Shown piece by piece: positions 35,450 through 47,972 of a stretch of DNA of 64,000 nt. Both the position numbers and the translations under genes were made by a program. The stretch spans positions 6,326,424-6,390,423 of the forward strand of contig LR746267.1 in the NCBI GenBank assembly GCA_902729315.2, in the 5' to 3' direction. Every line of letters starts with the position of its first letter. Positions within the stretch are counted from its first letter, which is position 1. The notes beneath the pieces are model-generated. The model searched no databases and was not told the origin of the DNA. It saw nothing but the letters and a program-made list of their open reading frames with translations. Origin of the DNA: Spirodela intermedia. Lineage: Eukaryota; Streptophyta; Magnoliopsida; Alismatales; Araceae.

Positions 35450-37163
35450 TCGCATTGCATAAGTTGAGATTGTACATCTGTTTCTTTGCCGATTGCCCCT
35501 CAATTTCCTCACCCACAGTAGAATTATCGCCCGCAAAGGCCGGATGGGACCTGCCAAGGTGAAGGCACAGCCTGCAATGAAGTGGCCAGCCGGAGGAATA
35601 AAGCTCAGTAGCGTTTTTCTTGGCTGACGACGGGGGTTTCTCTCTGGATTCTTTGATGCGGCTCAAGAGAGCTCTTGTAGACTGGCCATCTCAGTCCTTT
35701 TCCTTTCTCCTTGCCCTCCCCCCCACTTCTCTGTCCTTCTGTAATATGCTTTTTGGATGCATCAGCCATACCCACTTTCGGCGGCATGCTCGATCTTTGT
35801 AAAGAGAAAGAAGCTTGCGGTACATTATATGGTTTTCTTGTTCCCCTAAATCACTCTGAGAAGTTTTTCTATCATCTCTATCTGCTCTTCTTCTTCATGC
35901 CTGAACCTGTTGTGATGATGAATTCTTCGCTGCTGATGCATGAATCTAAGGGATGCAGAAGCTTCTTGGTCTCGTGAGCCAGATCCTCTTCTGGGGAAAT
36001 GAAGTCTAGACTCGTCGAGCCCTGTAGACTTTGTCGTCTACAATGGGAAACTATCAGCTTGTGCAGATGAAGACGCGCTGAATAGTAATTCTTCAGCCTA
36101 CTCAGTTTCTTTAGTAGGACTATAAATGCAAGCAAAGAGGTGATGTGGGTGGAGGACTGCTCAGACGGCAAAGAGGTGATGGGTCGTTTGAGCAAAGAAG
36201 GATGACGAATGGGATAGAGAGATAAATAATGGATTTCGGCATCCCATCGCCATGGACAGCACCGAGAATCTCATCTAGAGGAAGATAGTCAAGGAGCCCG
36301 TTGAAAAACTGAAAGCCGTCAAGAGGAGGCCCACTGAATGTCAACGCCACCGATTGACCTGGCAATAGGAAGTAATTAAGGTCGCTTCTTCAAGTATAGC
36401 CACTAGAAGGCGCGTGGGACTTCGGGAAAAGACTTGTTAAAAAATGTTGCATGAGAATTTTTTTTTTCCCCAGAAAACAAGTTCGGATACACCAAAAGAA
36501 GTAAAGAACATATATGCGTGGATTCGCGATTAAAAGCCATACAGACGGCAACTTGAATTATGCTTCATCACCACCCTACCTTTGTTTTTTTGTGCTTGAT
36601 CACTCACGTAATGAGCTCATGACCAATTTCAATCTTTACCATCATTCCTCAAAACATAACCCGGAAAATGGAGATATCATTGCTTCGGGTACAGAAGTTC
36701 CAACATCAATGAGAAATGCTACCTTCGAGTACAATTCCAACTATTTATTTATGTAAATGGAAGTAACCAGTCAGGTTCACAACGAAACCTAGGAACCGAT
36801 CACTGAAAAAATATCCCATATAGTGTAAATTTCACACGTTAGGGCTATACTACCATCAATGTTACTTGTTTCAGACATAGTTAATGACGAGATGCTTGCT
36901 ATTTTTGCTGCAGATTTACAGGATTTCGAGAAGAGATTGCGAATGTAAAGAATGAGCCAGTGGAGTTTGCTAGAAAAAGAATATTACATCTCAATATAAA
37001 CAATTTTTGATGTTTCCAAGAGATTTTCCAAGGACAAGTTTTCTCCTCTGTTTCTTGAGGCCAACATATAGGGCACCTTTTCCAAAGAATAACAGAAATT
37101 GATCAGCAGAAAAAGGGACCCGAGAAGAAGATAGAAGGGGAGGAGGATATTATTCATCGGCGA
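35450..37163. other. Convergent intergenic region between AP2A and the BPA1-like gene
   Basis: This 1.7-kb region separates two stop codons that face each other, so it should hold both 3' UTRs and terminators. I saw no third gene. A frame at 36514-36756 encodes 80 residues that resemble no family known to me, and I treat it as chance. Exact poly(A) sites cannot be fixed by eye. Confidence 0.5.
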
Positions 37164-40100
37164 TCATATGATTGCAATCTTCCTTTCGTCAGCAGAATCC
37201 ACAGGCACAATCGCTGGCTCCCCTGGGAGAGACTCATCAAGGTGGATCTGGGCGAAGTCGTTGACGATCCCGGTTCTATGTCGGTAGATAATCTCCTTCT
37301 TCTCCTCTTCGGCCTTGTCCACCTTCTCCCTGGTCATCATGGTCACGTCCTCAGCTGCCTTGGCAACCTTGCTGAGAGCGCTAGAGACCCATGATGCCCC
37401 TGTGGAGACGTAGCGGTTGCTCATGAGGGCCGAGCCGGCACTGCTGGCCTTGTTCTCTGCGGCGGCAAGGGCAGACCTTGTGATCTCAGAGACCTGGAAG
37501 CGCTGGTCCACCTCCCTGACCTTCTCATTTACGACTGCTGTGCCCAAGCTGATCTTCTCGCTCAGCCCAATCCTGCGGTCCAAGGAGACCACGGTGGCGG
37601 AGGCATTGGATAGCAGGTGGTGCCGTTCATCGAAGGACTTGGCCTTGCTGAGGGCGTCCTTGCCCAGGACAAACCCCTTGGCCAGCATGCTGCTCACCAT
37701 GTCCTCTGCCTTCTTCACCGCAGAGTCAGCAGCTGGGAATCCGTTCCCCTTCACGTTTAAGAGGAAATAAGATAACGAATCAGCATCTAAGGTATGGGAA
37801 CTTGGGACTTGATATGCTAGGCCCAGTAGGTGAAAATAATGACACACAGATGGGCGTGTACACAAAATTTATCTGCATAATGGTCTCATTTACTTATAAC
37901 CATAGCTAAAGTTCATAGGAGTTGGAACACATGAGATACAAAATTTGTAGAAATGAATCTACGTATGCATTATTAGACCCTGATTCTCTAAGAGTTCTCA
38001 TTGACTTGGAGCTTGACATATTAGGTCCAGCAGTTGAAACATATACCAGATGAAAAAAAAATTGGATGTCAAACACCTGTCAGAAATGTCAGAGAATTGA
38101 TGCTATTGAACAACTGAGCAGCTAAACCGTGTGGCCTTAGTATCCATAGGTATATCAATCAGGGAACTAAATCGAAATGATTTACCGTCTCTCCTGAAAA
38201 AGCTTCGGGTGGGAGTTGGTAATTCTCAATTGGGATTATATTCACAGGCATATCGACTATGATTGCACCCTGCATCAAGCAATCAATGAGAAAACGCATG
38301 AACAATGTGTTCCCCTTCTTGACCAGATATGAAGACTTGCACGCCGGGATAGTTAGAAAAAAAGAACACAATAATACTAGAAACTAAGCACGAACTCACG
38401 GACAGAAGGATAGCTGTGTCTGCGCCCTGTGAGTCTTTGAAAGTGACGTAAGCTTGCTGGGATCTCTCAGATTCACTGCCAGAAAAAAGATGGCTAGTCT
38501 GAAATAGGAAGAAAGGTGGAACATCTCTCGTGAAGATGGTTAAAAGGATGGAAATACCTTCGCATCTCAACGTATTCGATGTCTCCAGAAAAGGAAAAAA
38601 ATTCTTTAATGTCCTGTTCTGATGCGCTCAGGGAGATATTGCAGACTGCCACAGTCCTTACCTGGGAGGTTTCAAACAGCTCGTGAATAACACTACTGAA
38701 ATGATTTTAATTAGAAATGCAGCGAAGTCATTCTTTCTAGTTAAATGCCAAATGAGCAGATCGTGGAACTTTCAAAGTTTCACGTGGCAAGACAATGAAA
38801 TCCAAGGCAACACGATCAGTAGGTACCTTGAATATTCAGAGAAGAAAAAAATATGCGAAATCAAAGCCACGCAACATATAGGTGAGCTTTTTCAGAAGAT
38901 GAAATATTACATCATAGTACCTCAATGAGATAAGATATTCAGGATTACAATGATAGAATTGCATAAGGCAAATTCTAAAACATGACACTAAATGCGTAGG
39001 TTTCTGATTAGAAATATGCTATTCGCTCACTAAAAACTCTCAGTCCATCAATCAAATGGCAATACTCTATGAAATTCCTGCCCATCAATCATTTAATAAT
39101 ACTCTACACATATACAAGTGTACGTGCGTCATCAATCCTCCAGAAAACATAAACCAGTTTGCACTCTAAACACAACACGACAGATATAGGTCCTATGCTC
39201 ATACAAACTGCTATATGCTTTCTCGAATTCAATGTGAATCTAAGAACTAGGGTTATCCACGGAAGTTCAAAATGAGTTTGATTCTCACATCTGAAACTTC
39301 AATTGTCCAATTCGATGTATTTGTCAATTGAGGATCCATTTCCATCCTCAAATAGCAAGGGCCCATTGGGACCTGCATTTGGCATGCTTGATTAAATCCT
39401 CTTCAAATAGAAAACCAAAACAACGGAAACAGAAAAAACTTCGAGGGTTAGTGACAGTTAGATGAGGAATTGGTCTGGTAGTTGCTCAATGACAGTTGCA
39501 TGTTTGGTATTCCCACTTAGATATAGTACAACAAAACGAAACAACAAAGTACAACAACACAAGTATAATAAGCTTCAATAAACGAAATCCTGTGATCTCA
39601 GACGGAATAGATACCTAAATTTTCTGGTTAGAAGAATAACTAGTAAAGCAGCTAGATGGGCTAACCTTAAAGCAGAGAAAAGACCGAAATAGATAATTAA
39701 ATCTTCGGGGGAGAGTGGCATCACAGCATACTTACAACAACGCATAATATTTCAAGGCCTCGTAATGTCTTTATTATACTACCTTAATAATCCAGTGGCA
39801 TGCTACCGTAATATTATGTCAGTTTTTGTAGAGTAATCTTAGTTAATAATCCAGACCTATCAAAGTAGTATATAGGAAACTTCTTATTTGTTACACTGTC
39901 AAATAATACAAAACTAACACTTACACAATGGTTTCCAAAAATCAACTTTAACATGATATTAAACGATCCTTTTTACAATGAGAACATATTTCTATGGTTC
40001 TGTGAAAATATTGTCGATCTTCATTGAAAATCTTATATTTCTTGTACATACTTCATTTTTTTATGAGATCCTTGCTGTAGATGACACCAGTTTTCGAAGT

Positions 40101-42444
40101 TGATTACAGTAGGCGATCAAACTCAAGTATAAAGTAAAGCATATCTAGATTCAATACGTAAGTTGTAGCCAATGAGAATCTATTCCATAGATGGCCTCTT
40201 TTGTACTCAACCTGGTATGATAAAACAATGTACATCATGGGCAGAATTTAACAAAAATATTCAGCTTTTTTATTAACTAGGGATCTCAGTGAAATGGACT
40301 TGGCAACAAACAAGCCTATCAGGACACAGAAACCCAAGGCAAGGACCTGGTAAGTATACTTAAGGACTATATGCCTAGTCGACTAGACATCAGCTAGGAG
40401 AAGAAAGCCAAGGAAACTATGGTTCACTTCCATTCTACTACAACATAAGGACAGAGTTTAGTCATGATAACTCTAAGCCGATGGCTAAAAGATCTATCCA
40501 GATAAGATCAGATCAAGAAATCAGATGAAATGGACTAAACCAGTTTCAAGAACCTAGAGTACTCGCAGAATCAATGACTATGTACAGTAAAACATGAATG
40601 AACATCCAAAACCGGCAAGTAAATCAAAGAGATGCCTTATTCAAAGGGTTGATGCACAAAGTATGTTTAGACCTTGAAGTCATCCATTATAGAGTATACT
40701 ATGATCTAATTATGAAACATAACAAAAGTGAATTTAGATAGGTAATAGATATCACTGGAATGATATTTAAACTCTTTAGATGTACTGAAGAAACTTATAC
40801 TTATGAACAAAGTTTTGGTAATACCAGATTCGAGATAAATTTGAAAGTAAAAGGAACCTCAAGCTATGCTCCAGGGCAGTACTGCATAAACTCCCTTATT
40901 TGAAGAAGTGCATACCACATTTTCATATGAGAACTCATTCGGTCAAAAATTTAAGAAATTAAATGCTGCAGTCATCCTCATTTGAGATGTGGATGACTTT
41001 GGGACATATTCCTCCACATAATAGTAATGAAAGAGTAAGTATTATTGGACAGGTTTCGGGCAATGAGAATTTCCCAATTCCAGGTGCTGCTTCTCTTTTG
41101 CATAAATCGCATCATTAGGATTGAAAAATTGTCGTGACTTTGTCCCTAAGGTGACCAGCTACCTCTCTACATCAAATGACCAGTCACCTAGGACCTTGTT
41201 CTTTGATCTTTTCTTTCCTCTACGTTTATGAAAAAAAGGTGTGAATGAAAAATGTTTGTACAAGATAATAACAAAAAATAAAGAGGAAGAAAAATTACCA
41301 ACGTTGTACGTCCATCCGAATTTTAAAATCTTCCAAGGAAAAATTCACTGTCTTATTTAACTGTAGTTTTACGTTTCAGTTCAACACATTGCGTTATTTA
41401 ACAACAACACACTAAAAATCCCTTTTTGTACTTATCTACATCTGTTATTCAACGAAAACTCATCAGAAAAATTATTGTAAAATGTAAGAGCTTGTTCTAA
41501 TCAATTTCGTTGGTCTACATAAGTTATCAACAAAAAGCTCCAATCACAGGTCTACATATATTCATACGAGAACTACCCCTTTATGGGTAACACAGTAAAC
41601 AAGGATGATATATTTTTAAATATTTATGCGCCCAATACATTCCAACAGAAGAATATTCATGAAAATGTGTCTCATGTCATTGAGCCTTTTTCCCACAAAT
41701 AGCTTCTTTCTTCAAAGCTTCATGCATTTATATGCTTGTGGATTATCAATCACACCAGAAAAATAATTGTTCACTGAAAGCAATGGATGAAGCCCCGGGA
41801 ATGAGGCGTTCATCATTTAAAGCCATTAATCATTCTTCAGCAGGTAAGGTGTAAATCAAAGATAATTTGGCAGTTAAATGTTTTAAATTTTTGTCAGGAA
41901 GAGATCCAAAAGGAGCAATCTATTTTTAAAGTCCCTCTTCTGGGCAGCTCTGCAGAATGTCATATGTCAGACAAATCAATTGACACAATTTCGACCGCTC
42001 AGAATGCCAACCATTTCCAGGTTTTAGAAGAAAAGAACCCCAGCAGAGAACGAAGCATCGGAAAAAGCTAGAAGAAAAACCCGTTCAGTATCGAGATTTT
42101 CGATGCTAAAGCAGGATCCTAGGGGCAAAGTGGCAAAATCCCAAGATCATTAGATGCTTCTGTCGGTTTAATTGATCCTAGAAGTAGCCAAACTACTACT
42201 GCATTTTCAATCTGAACACAACGAACCCCAACTCCCCATTTTCAACCTACACAGGGAGCAGACAAGAATCGAAAAATCATCTCCATCGACTCCTATCGCC
42301 GCGTGGGAACGCCACCACGAGCCCCAACTCCCCAGATCCACAACCAATACGAAATGCAGCTCTCCTGCCCCACGTCGCGGCGGTCCACAAGTCATTCATC
42401 CGACACGAAGACAATCAGCACAGGAAATTCGAACTCACCGACAT
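37164..42444 (-). CDS. BPA1: RRM protein of the BPA1 (binding partner of ACD11) family
   Basis: Members of this family bind ACD11, a sphingolipid transfer protein whose loss triggers cell death and defence; BPA1-like proteins influence ROS and immunity. Coding exons in transcript order on -: 42444-42439, 38661-38558, 38475-38400, 38269-38186, 37748-37164. Spliced length is 284 aa. The N-terminal RRM (about residues 3-80) has an RNP2-like VAVCNIS at 6-12, then the FFSFSGDIEYVEM strand, and an RNP1-like QQAYVTFKD near 43-51. A family linker with NYQLPPEAF follows. The long C-terminal part has KKAEDMVSSMLAKGFVLGKDAL, KVREVDQRFQVSE and NRYVSTGASWVSSALSKVAKAAE, all signatures of this family. The first coding exon is only ATG TCG, before a 3.8-kb intron; the joint gives MSVRTVAVCN, as in relatives. 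Its exact paralogue (BPA1 or a BPL) is uncertain. Confidence 0.9.
38662..42438 (-). other. Intron 1 of the BPA1-like gene (3.8 kb)
   Basis: This single intron separates the two-codon first coding exon from the RRM exon. Its donor on - is GTGAGTTCGAA and its acceptor ends CTCCCAG. It is AT-rich throughout. I found no transposon coding sequence, no second gene and no convincing RNA gene in it. Confidence 0.65.
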
Positions 42445-42720
42445 TGGAGCTTCAGTAATGAATTTCGGGAGGTGAGGGAGTAAATCGCCGTGGAGAGAGA
42501 CCAGGATCTTTGTCAGGTGCTACGGTTGTAGTCTCGGCCAGCAAAATGGTATGACGAAGAAAGATAGGGATCCCCCGAAAGGAGAGAGAGAGAGAGAGAG
42601 AGGCGTTCTCCCGAACGCCCGGTGACGTCGCGTGTGCGGTCAGCGGAATTTCCGGCCGGTCATAACCTTCCTGCCGTCCCCTTCTCGACGAGGACGGGGC
42701 ACCGACAGCGATGGCTCCTG
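42445..42720 (-). promoter_or_regulatory. Leader and proximal promoter of the BPA1-like gene
   Basis: Upstream of the ATG on - the sequence turns from AT-rich to GC-rich. It carries a (CT)n tract (GA on +, about 42578-42602), a common feature of plant 5' leaders. The GC-rich patch ends near 42800, where the AT-rich intergenic region begins. Transcription start and TATA box were not located. Confidence 0.5.
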
Positions 42721-42799
42721 TTGACCCGACAACAATTGAGAAGCGCACAACGCGCTCCGGTGCTCCTCCTGACTGTAAATGTCTCCTCTGCACGACGCA

Positions 42800-45700
42800 A
42801 CCCCACTTAACTCAAAAATATCCCTTATTGGGTGCTCAAAACGTAAAGGTCCACATGAATAAGACACATAAAGAAGAAGATATAGTAGGCAAATGCTTTA
42901 AATGTGATGTAGAACATCATTTTATTAAATGGGGTCCTTAAATCACATCCATAAAGCATAAATTTCGTGGGATCAATGACTATTTTCCTTTTATTTTTCT
43001 TTTTTGCTGTTTTTATTATAAGATTTAATTAATTTATAGAGAATTCATAACCCACACCACACGAAAAAAAAGGCCAAAAAATAATAGATTTTTTGTTCCC
43101 CTAAGGGACTGATTTTTGTGTCTGGATTCGAACAACCCTTGTGAATTTAAGAAGTATTATTTAATCCTTGAGGATTTAATTTATCGAGGATTGATCTTGA
43201 TTTAATTTATCAAGTGGATTTAGGGACCAATTTCTGTTCTTGTCCAAGGTATACTACTTCAAGATGATTAGAGAAAGATTGTTCGTGATGTAAGCTAAGT
43301 TCAAAATAAATGCTATATCAATTAATAAATTCATCCATATTTTTCTCAATGCATGTTAAGGCATCTGAAGCCATTTATCTCATTAGTCCTTGAAGCTTTG
43401 AATCTAAAAGAAGTATTTTGGTGAAATGCTCAAGTTGACTTGAGCAGTGAAATCTAGTGGAGTCTATATGAAGTATTTATGTTAATTGAGATTAGTGGAA
43501 CTTAAAAAGTGAACTTTAGAGAGTTGCATGCACAAAGTGGGCTGAACCAATTTAATTATTTATTTCATTCTTTAACAGGAGACTAAAATTCGAGTAGTGA
43601 TCCAAAAAGATTATTTCACCCATGTTCTTGGTTCTACTTTTAGCCTCCCTCAAGCTTATTGCCACTAAGAATATTGTTGATAAATATAAATAAAAGAAAA
43701 TTTGATCTAATGGATGGATGAAGATTCATATTATTAAACCCAATCCATTCTTTGTTTGATTATTACTTTTAAGATTAAAAAAATCATCTAAGAAGGTATT
43801 TAAATGAAGAAAATAGAATAGATTCAAAAGGAAAATTATTTTATAGAGAAAAATCATTAAAAAAAACAGTAATTAACCTAAGCCTTGCACAAGCTGACAC
43901 AAGTTTACTCTTCAAGAATCATTTCTATTCTTGAGTTCTACCAAGATTGAATATTTTGATCATTATTAATTATTGAGTGTAACTCTCACATGATTTTACA
44001 TCAAAATTTTCTTCTAGATTCACAACTTTAAGAGCCTAATAGTATATCAATTGGTTAACTCCCTTAGGCCATTAATATAATATTTAATTACAAGCTTATC
44101 CATTAAATAATATGAAAGATTTTGGATTTTTTTTTGAACGATAATGTCAACTTGGAGTGCATTTAAAATTCTAATGAAGATGATGATTAAATACTTGATA
44201 TTGTTGTCTTCTCCTTGTAAGGATGCTAGCTGATTGTGACAGGTATTGGCATTTTGATTTTGCCAATAATGATCATTTATTGCTTGAAAATAATTACTCA
44301 ACTTATTTCCATCATGTCTTATGATCAGTAGAAAATATCTCATACATCAAAGAAAATTCAGGCTTAGGAGATTATGAAAATTCAACAAGATATTCAAGTA
44401 TCATTGACCTATAAATATTAAGGATTCCCAATAGATATTCACATACATAAAAAAATTACTTTCTCTCTAACCTCAAATTTTGAACTTAAGATTTCACACA
44501 CAAAATCTAGTAAGAATGAGAAAATCTTAGTCGACTAAATAAACTCACAAAGGCCTCAAGTGAAAGATCAGCCATCAATATCTCAAGTAATCTTCCTCAA
44601 CATGTTGCAAGTTGTTGTCCTTCCACCCTCAGCTAGCAACCTTATGAGAAGAGGAAAATAATAATTAAATTATAATCATCATCCTCTTCATAAGAACTCT
44701 ATACATACATAAAATCAACATCATATAGAAAGATCTCATGTGACATCTTTAATACTTGTAGTGGGATAACATGAACATATACCCTTTAAATATATATTCA
44801 TGATTCTATAAGAAAATTTCTAAATAAAATTCCAAGGGAGCAAAGTTCATAATCAACAATTGTGTTTAGATACTTATAACTTGTAGAAATTAATAATAGT
44901 GTTTATTTTTGAAGAGTGGACAAAGGTAGTGAAAAAAATCACTATAAAGTTCATAATGTTATATATATTAGTCTATGAAAATTATATAGATTAATAAGTT
45001 AAAAAGAGATTGATTTAGAGAAGAATTTTTAAGGATAAAAAAAAAATATATCAATTTAACCATCCTTCTTAATCTTAATGCAGCCTTAAATCCAACATAT
45101 CCATCATTAGAGGGATTTAGATACACATAAGAAATCAATATCTAGTTCTATTAAAAAGAAACATCTTTATATAAAACATACAATTTAGTCTAATAAGGAT
45201 CTGATATTATACAAACATAATTGATAATACATGTCTAAATAAAAAGGTGATTTAGTGATCAAAACTTATCCAAATAACATATATAAAGTACAACAGTCAA
45301 GTAGACGTTGAATCATGATGTCAACATTTTTAATCATGGCTTTAGTGTTTCATAGTACTTAAAATTATTTTGGTAATTATATTGGTTAATATCCATAAAA
45401 ATATATCTACTAGAACGACCAATCTAACTTCAATCAGTTAATATAATATCGGAATCATTGAAAAATTATTAAATCATTTGGTACATAATAGGCTTACTAA
45501 GATTTCATACTCATATTTTTCTTCAAAATTTATCATTGATTTCAATATTATAATTACTTATTTTCTTATTGTGGAAATGTGTAAATATTTATAATTTCAC
45601 AACAATTGTAGAATAATTTTCACAAAGTAAAATTCAAAAAAAGTTTAAATTCCATATAGTGACATCAAAATATTTTATTTAATTCATATTTAGGTAGTTT

Positions 45701-47800
45701 TATTATTTATTTAAATTCTTTCTCAAATTACATTTAGTTAAGTAGATTGCATGTAAAATAATATTTATTTATTATCAGTTTAATGACAAATAAGTACAAC
45801 CTTTGTCTTTAATGGGTATAATGTGTGTTCACCATCATGAAAAATATATATTTAATACTTAACAAAGTTGACATGGGGGAGTAGACATAAGAAATAGAGT
45901 CAAATTTAGGCTAGAAAAAAGGAATTATCTATAAAATGAGATGTGATGGACAATCCAAAGTTACAAATAAGATTCAAAGCATTTATAACCTTTGGCAATG
46001 ACATGATCATTTGAAGATGAAGTATTCAAATAATCTCTCACTAATAAGTAGGTGAAATTATTTCATCAAAAGTCAATCAACTAAGTAGATTGATAATGTA
46101 AACTATTTTACAAGTTGACTTAGGGATCAATTTTTTTAAAAATAACTAATTATATCTCACTCACTTGAGTTCCAATGGTAGAATTTTTGAGATTTATAAA
46201 TTATCCATCATATGAGCTTTCAACCTATATATCAATGTTGCATCAAATCATCAATGTGTACTATAAATTGTCATTCACTTTCTAGAACAAATTGTTACAC
46301 TACTTAAATTTCCTCAAGCTTCTTAAAGGTCACCAAATAAAGTTTATCCAATAGCTTGAAGTATCATTTTTAAGTCACTCATTCTCTATCTCTATTTGTT
46401 AAACCAATCAAGCTAGTACTTTTGTGTCTAGTGAAGGAGATAAATTTTTGAAATATATCATGTAAAGGGACTGACTGATCTCATGAATCACTAGTAGTTG
46501 TCCTCTTGAAAAGAATAGTGGAAACCAAGATTAAGAGAACTTGGTAAGTAGATGTAGGTTAGGGAAGGATGAACCATAACAAAAAGAATGTTCCTTCTAC
46601 TAATTATAAAGTGAGTTGACACCCTTCATGTAGTAGAAATAAAATTGGTAAAATAAAAGGAAAAGTGAGAAGTTTTTAGAACAAGCAATCACACCCCTCC
46701 CCTTCTTAACACATATCGATCTATTTTAGGACTAACAAACCCTATAATGCACTTATTATCTTTATGTTTAAATAGTTCTCATGTCTTATGTTGTCACTTC
46801 CATTTCTTTAATATTCCCCTTTGCCTTTTGCGTCATTATTTCAAGTGTTGACCATTTCTTCTTAAGTTCCCCCCCCCCCCTCCATGTGAAGATTATTTTC
46901 TCACCAAAGACTTACCTTTAAGTTATTGACCTCTATTGAACTTTTTCTAAGTATGTTTTGTTTTTTGCATGTGTTGATACTTCATTGTGTTAGCATTAGA
47001 GATTATCACTATTGAAAGGAAAACACTATCCAACTATTGACACTTCTAGGCATAGTTATTTTCCCAATCCATGGCCATTACTTTTACTTAGAGTGTCACT
47101 GGCTACTTAAACAATTAACTTCAATTTTATTAATTTATAGATAAATAAAAAATTATATTACAATGATATTATATATTATTTGGTTTGCCAGTCAACTCTT
47201 CTTCATTTGCTCATTAGTCTCCCCTATCAGCCTTTGTAGGGTGGGTGAAAGCTCTATCTATGCTCTTTTAGATTGCTCTATAATAGGCATACTTTTGAGT
47301 AACTCATTATTGAAAATATTGCATCTCATTTGGACCCTTGCAACATATAATTAGAGGAACATCCCTAGTTCCCAAAATAAATTATCCATAATAATAACAG
47401 TACATGGATCCTAATTTTTATCCCTTTATCATGTCCGACCATGCCAAATTTAGTATAACAACGCATCAAACATGAATATCTAAAATTTTCAATCATTTCA
47501 CATGATATATTCAATATTCAAAGAAATTGCATCTCCATAGGTATTCACATAGATGATAAAGAATCATAGGAGTTGACAATATTAGCTTATGTATTCCATA
47601 GTCTAACCCAATGCAAGTCCTTAGTGGAGCTCCTTGTTTCACTGTTATATAGAAAATTTGTTGTCACATCCAAAAATATCATAAACCATAACATAAAAAC
47701 ATAAATATTAGAAGTGTAGGGAGCAGCTCAGGGAAGAAGTCAATACACAAATAAATACTTTGAGAATGCTCAAATATGCCTTGACTCTCTATACAGAATG
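42800..47800. other. 5-kb AT-rich intergenic region without recognised genes
   Basis: Base composition is strongly AT-biased with only short random frames. A minus-strand frame at 44047-44343 (98 residues) and a plus frame at 47163-47354 resemble nothing I know. A 12-base poly-C run is at 46869-46880. The region separates the leader of the BPA1-like gene from that of POD1, so both promoters lie at its edges. Old non-coding transposon debris is likely, but I cannot name a family. Confidence 0.5.
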
Positions 47801-47972
47801 AGCGGAGGAAAACATTAATAGTAGGAAAAGACTCGTGCCAGCTCGCGTCGGAGTTCCTCGTGGGCTTCTCGGCGATTCACCACCATCCTCGCGCCACCAG
47901 CGCCGGCGACTCTCTGCTGTCCTTGCCCCACCGACAGGGTTTGGGTTCCTCCCCCTGGATTGTTCGCCCTCG

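Noticed and set aside
44047-44343. A 98-codon frame on - in the 5-kb AT-rich spacer
   Set aside because: It shows no motif of a transposon or host gene, and its composition is that of the surrounding AT-rich DNA.
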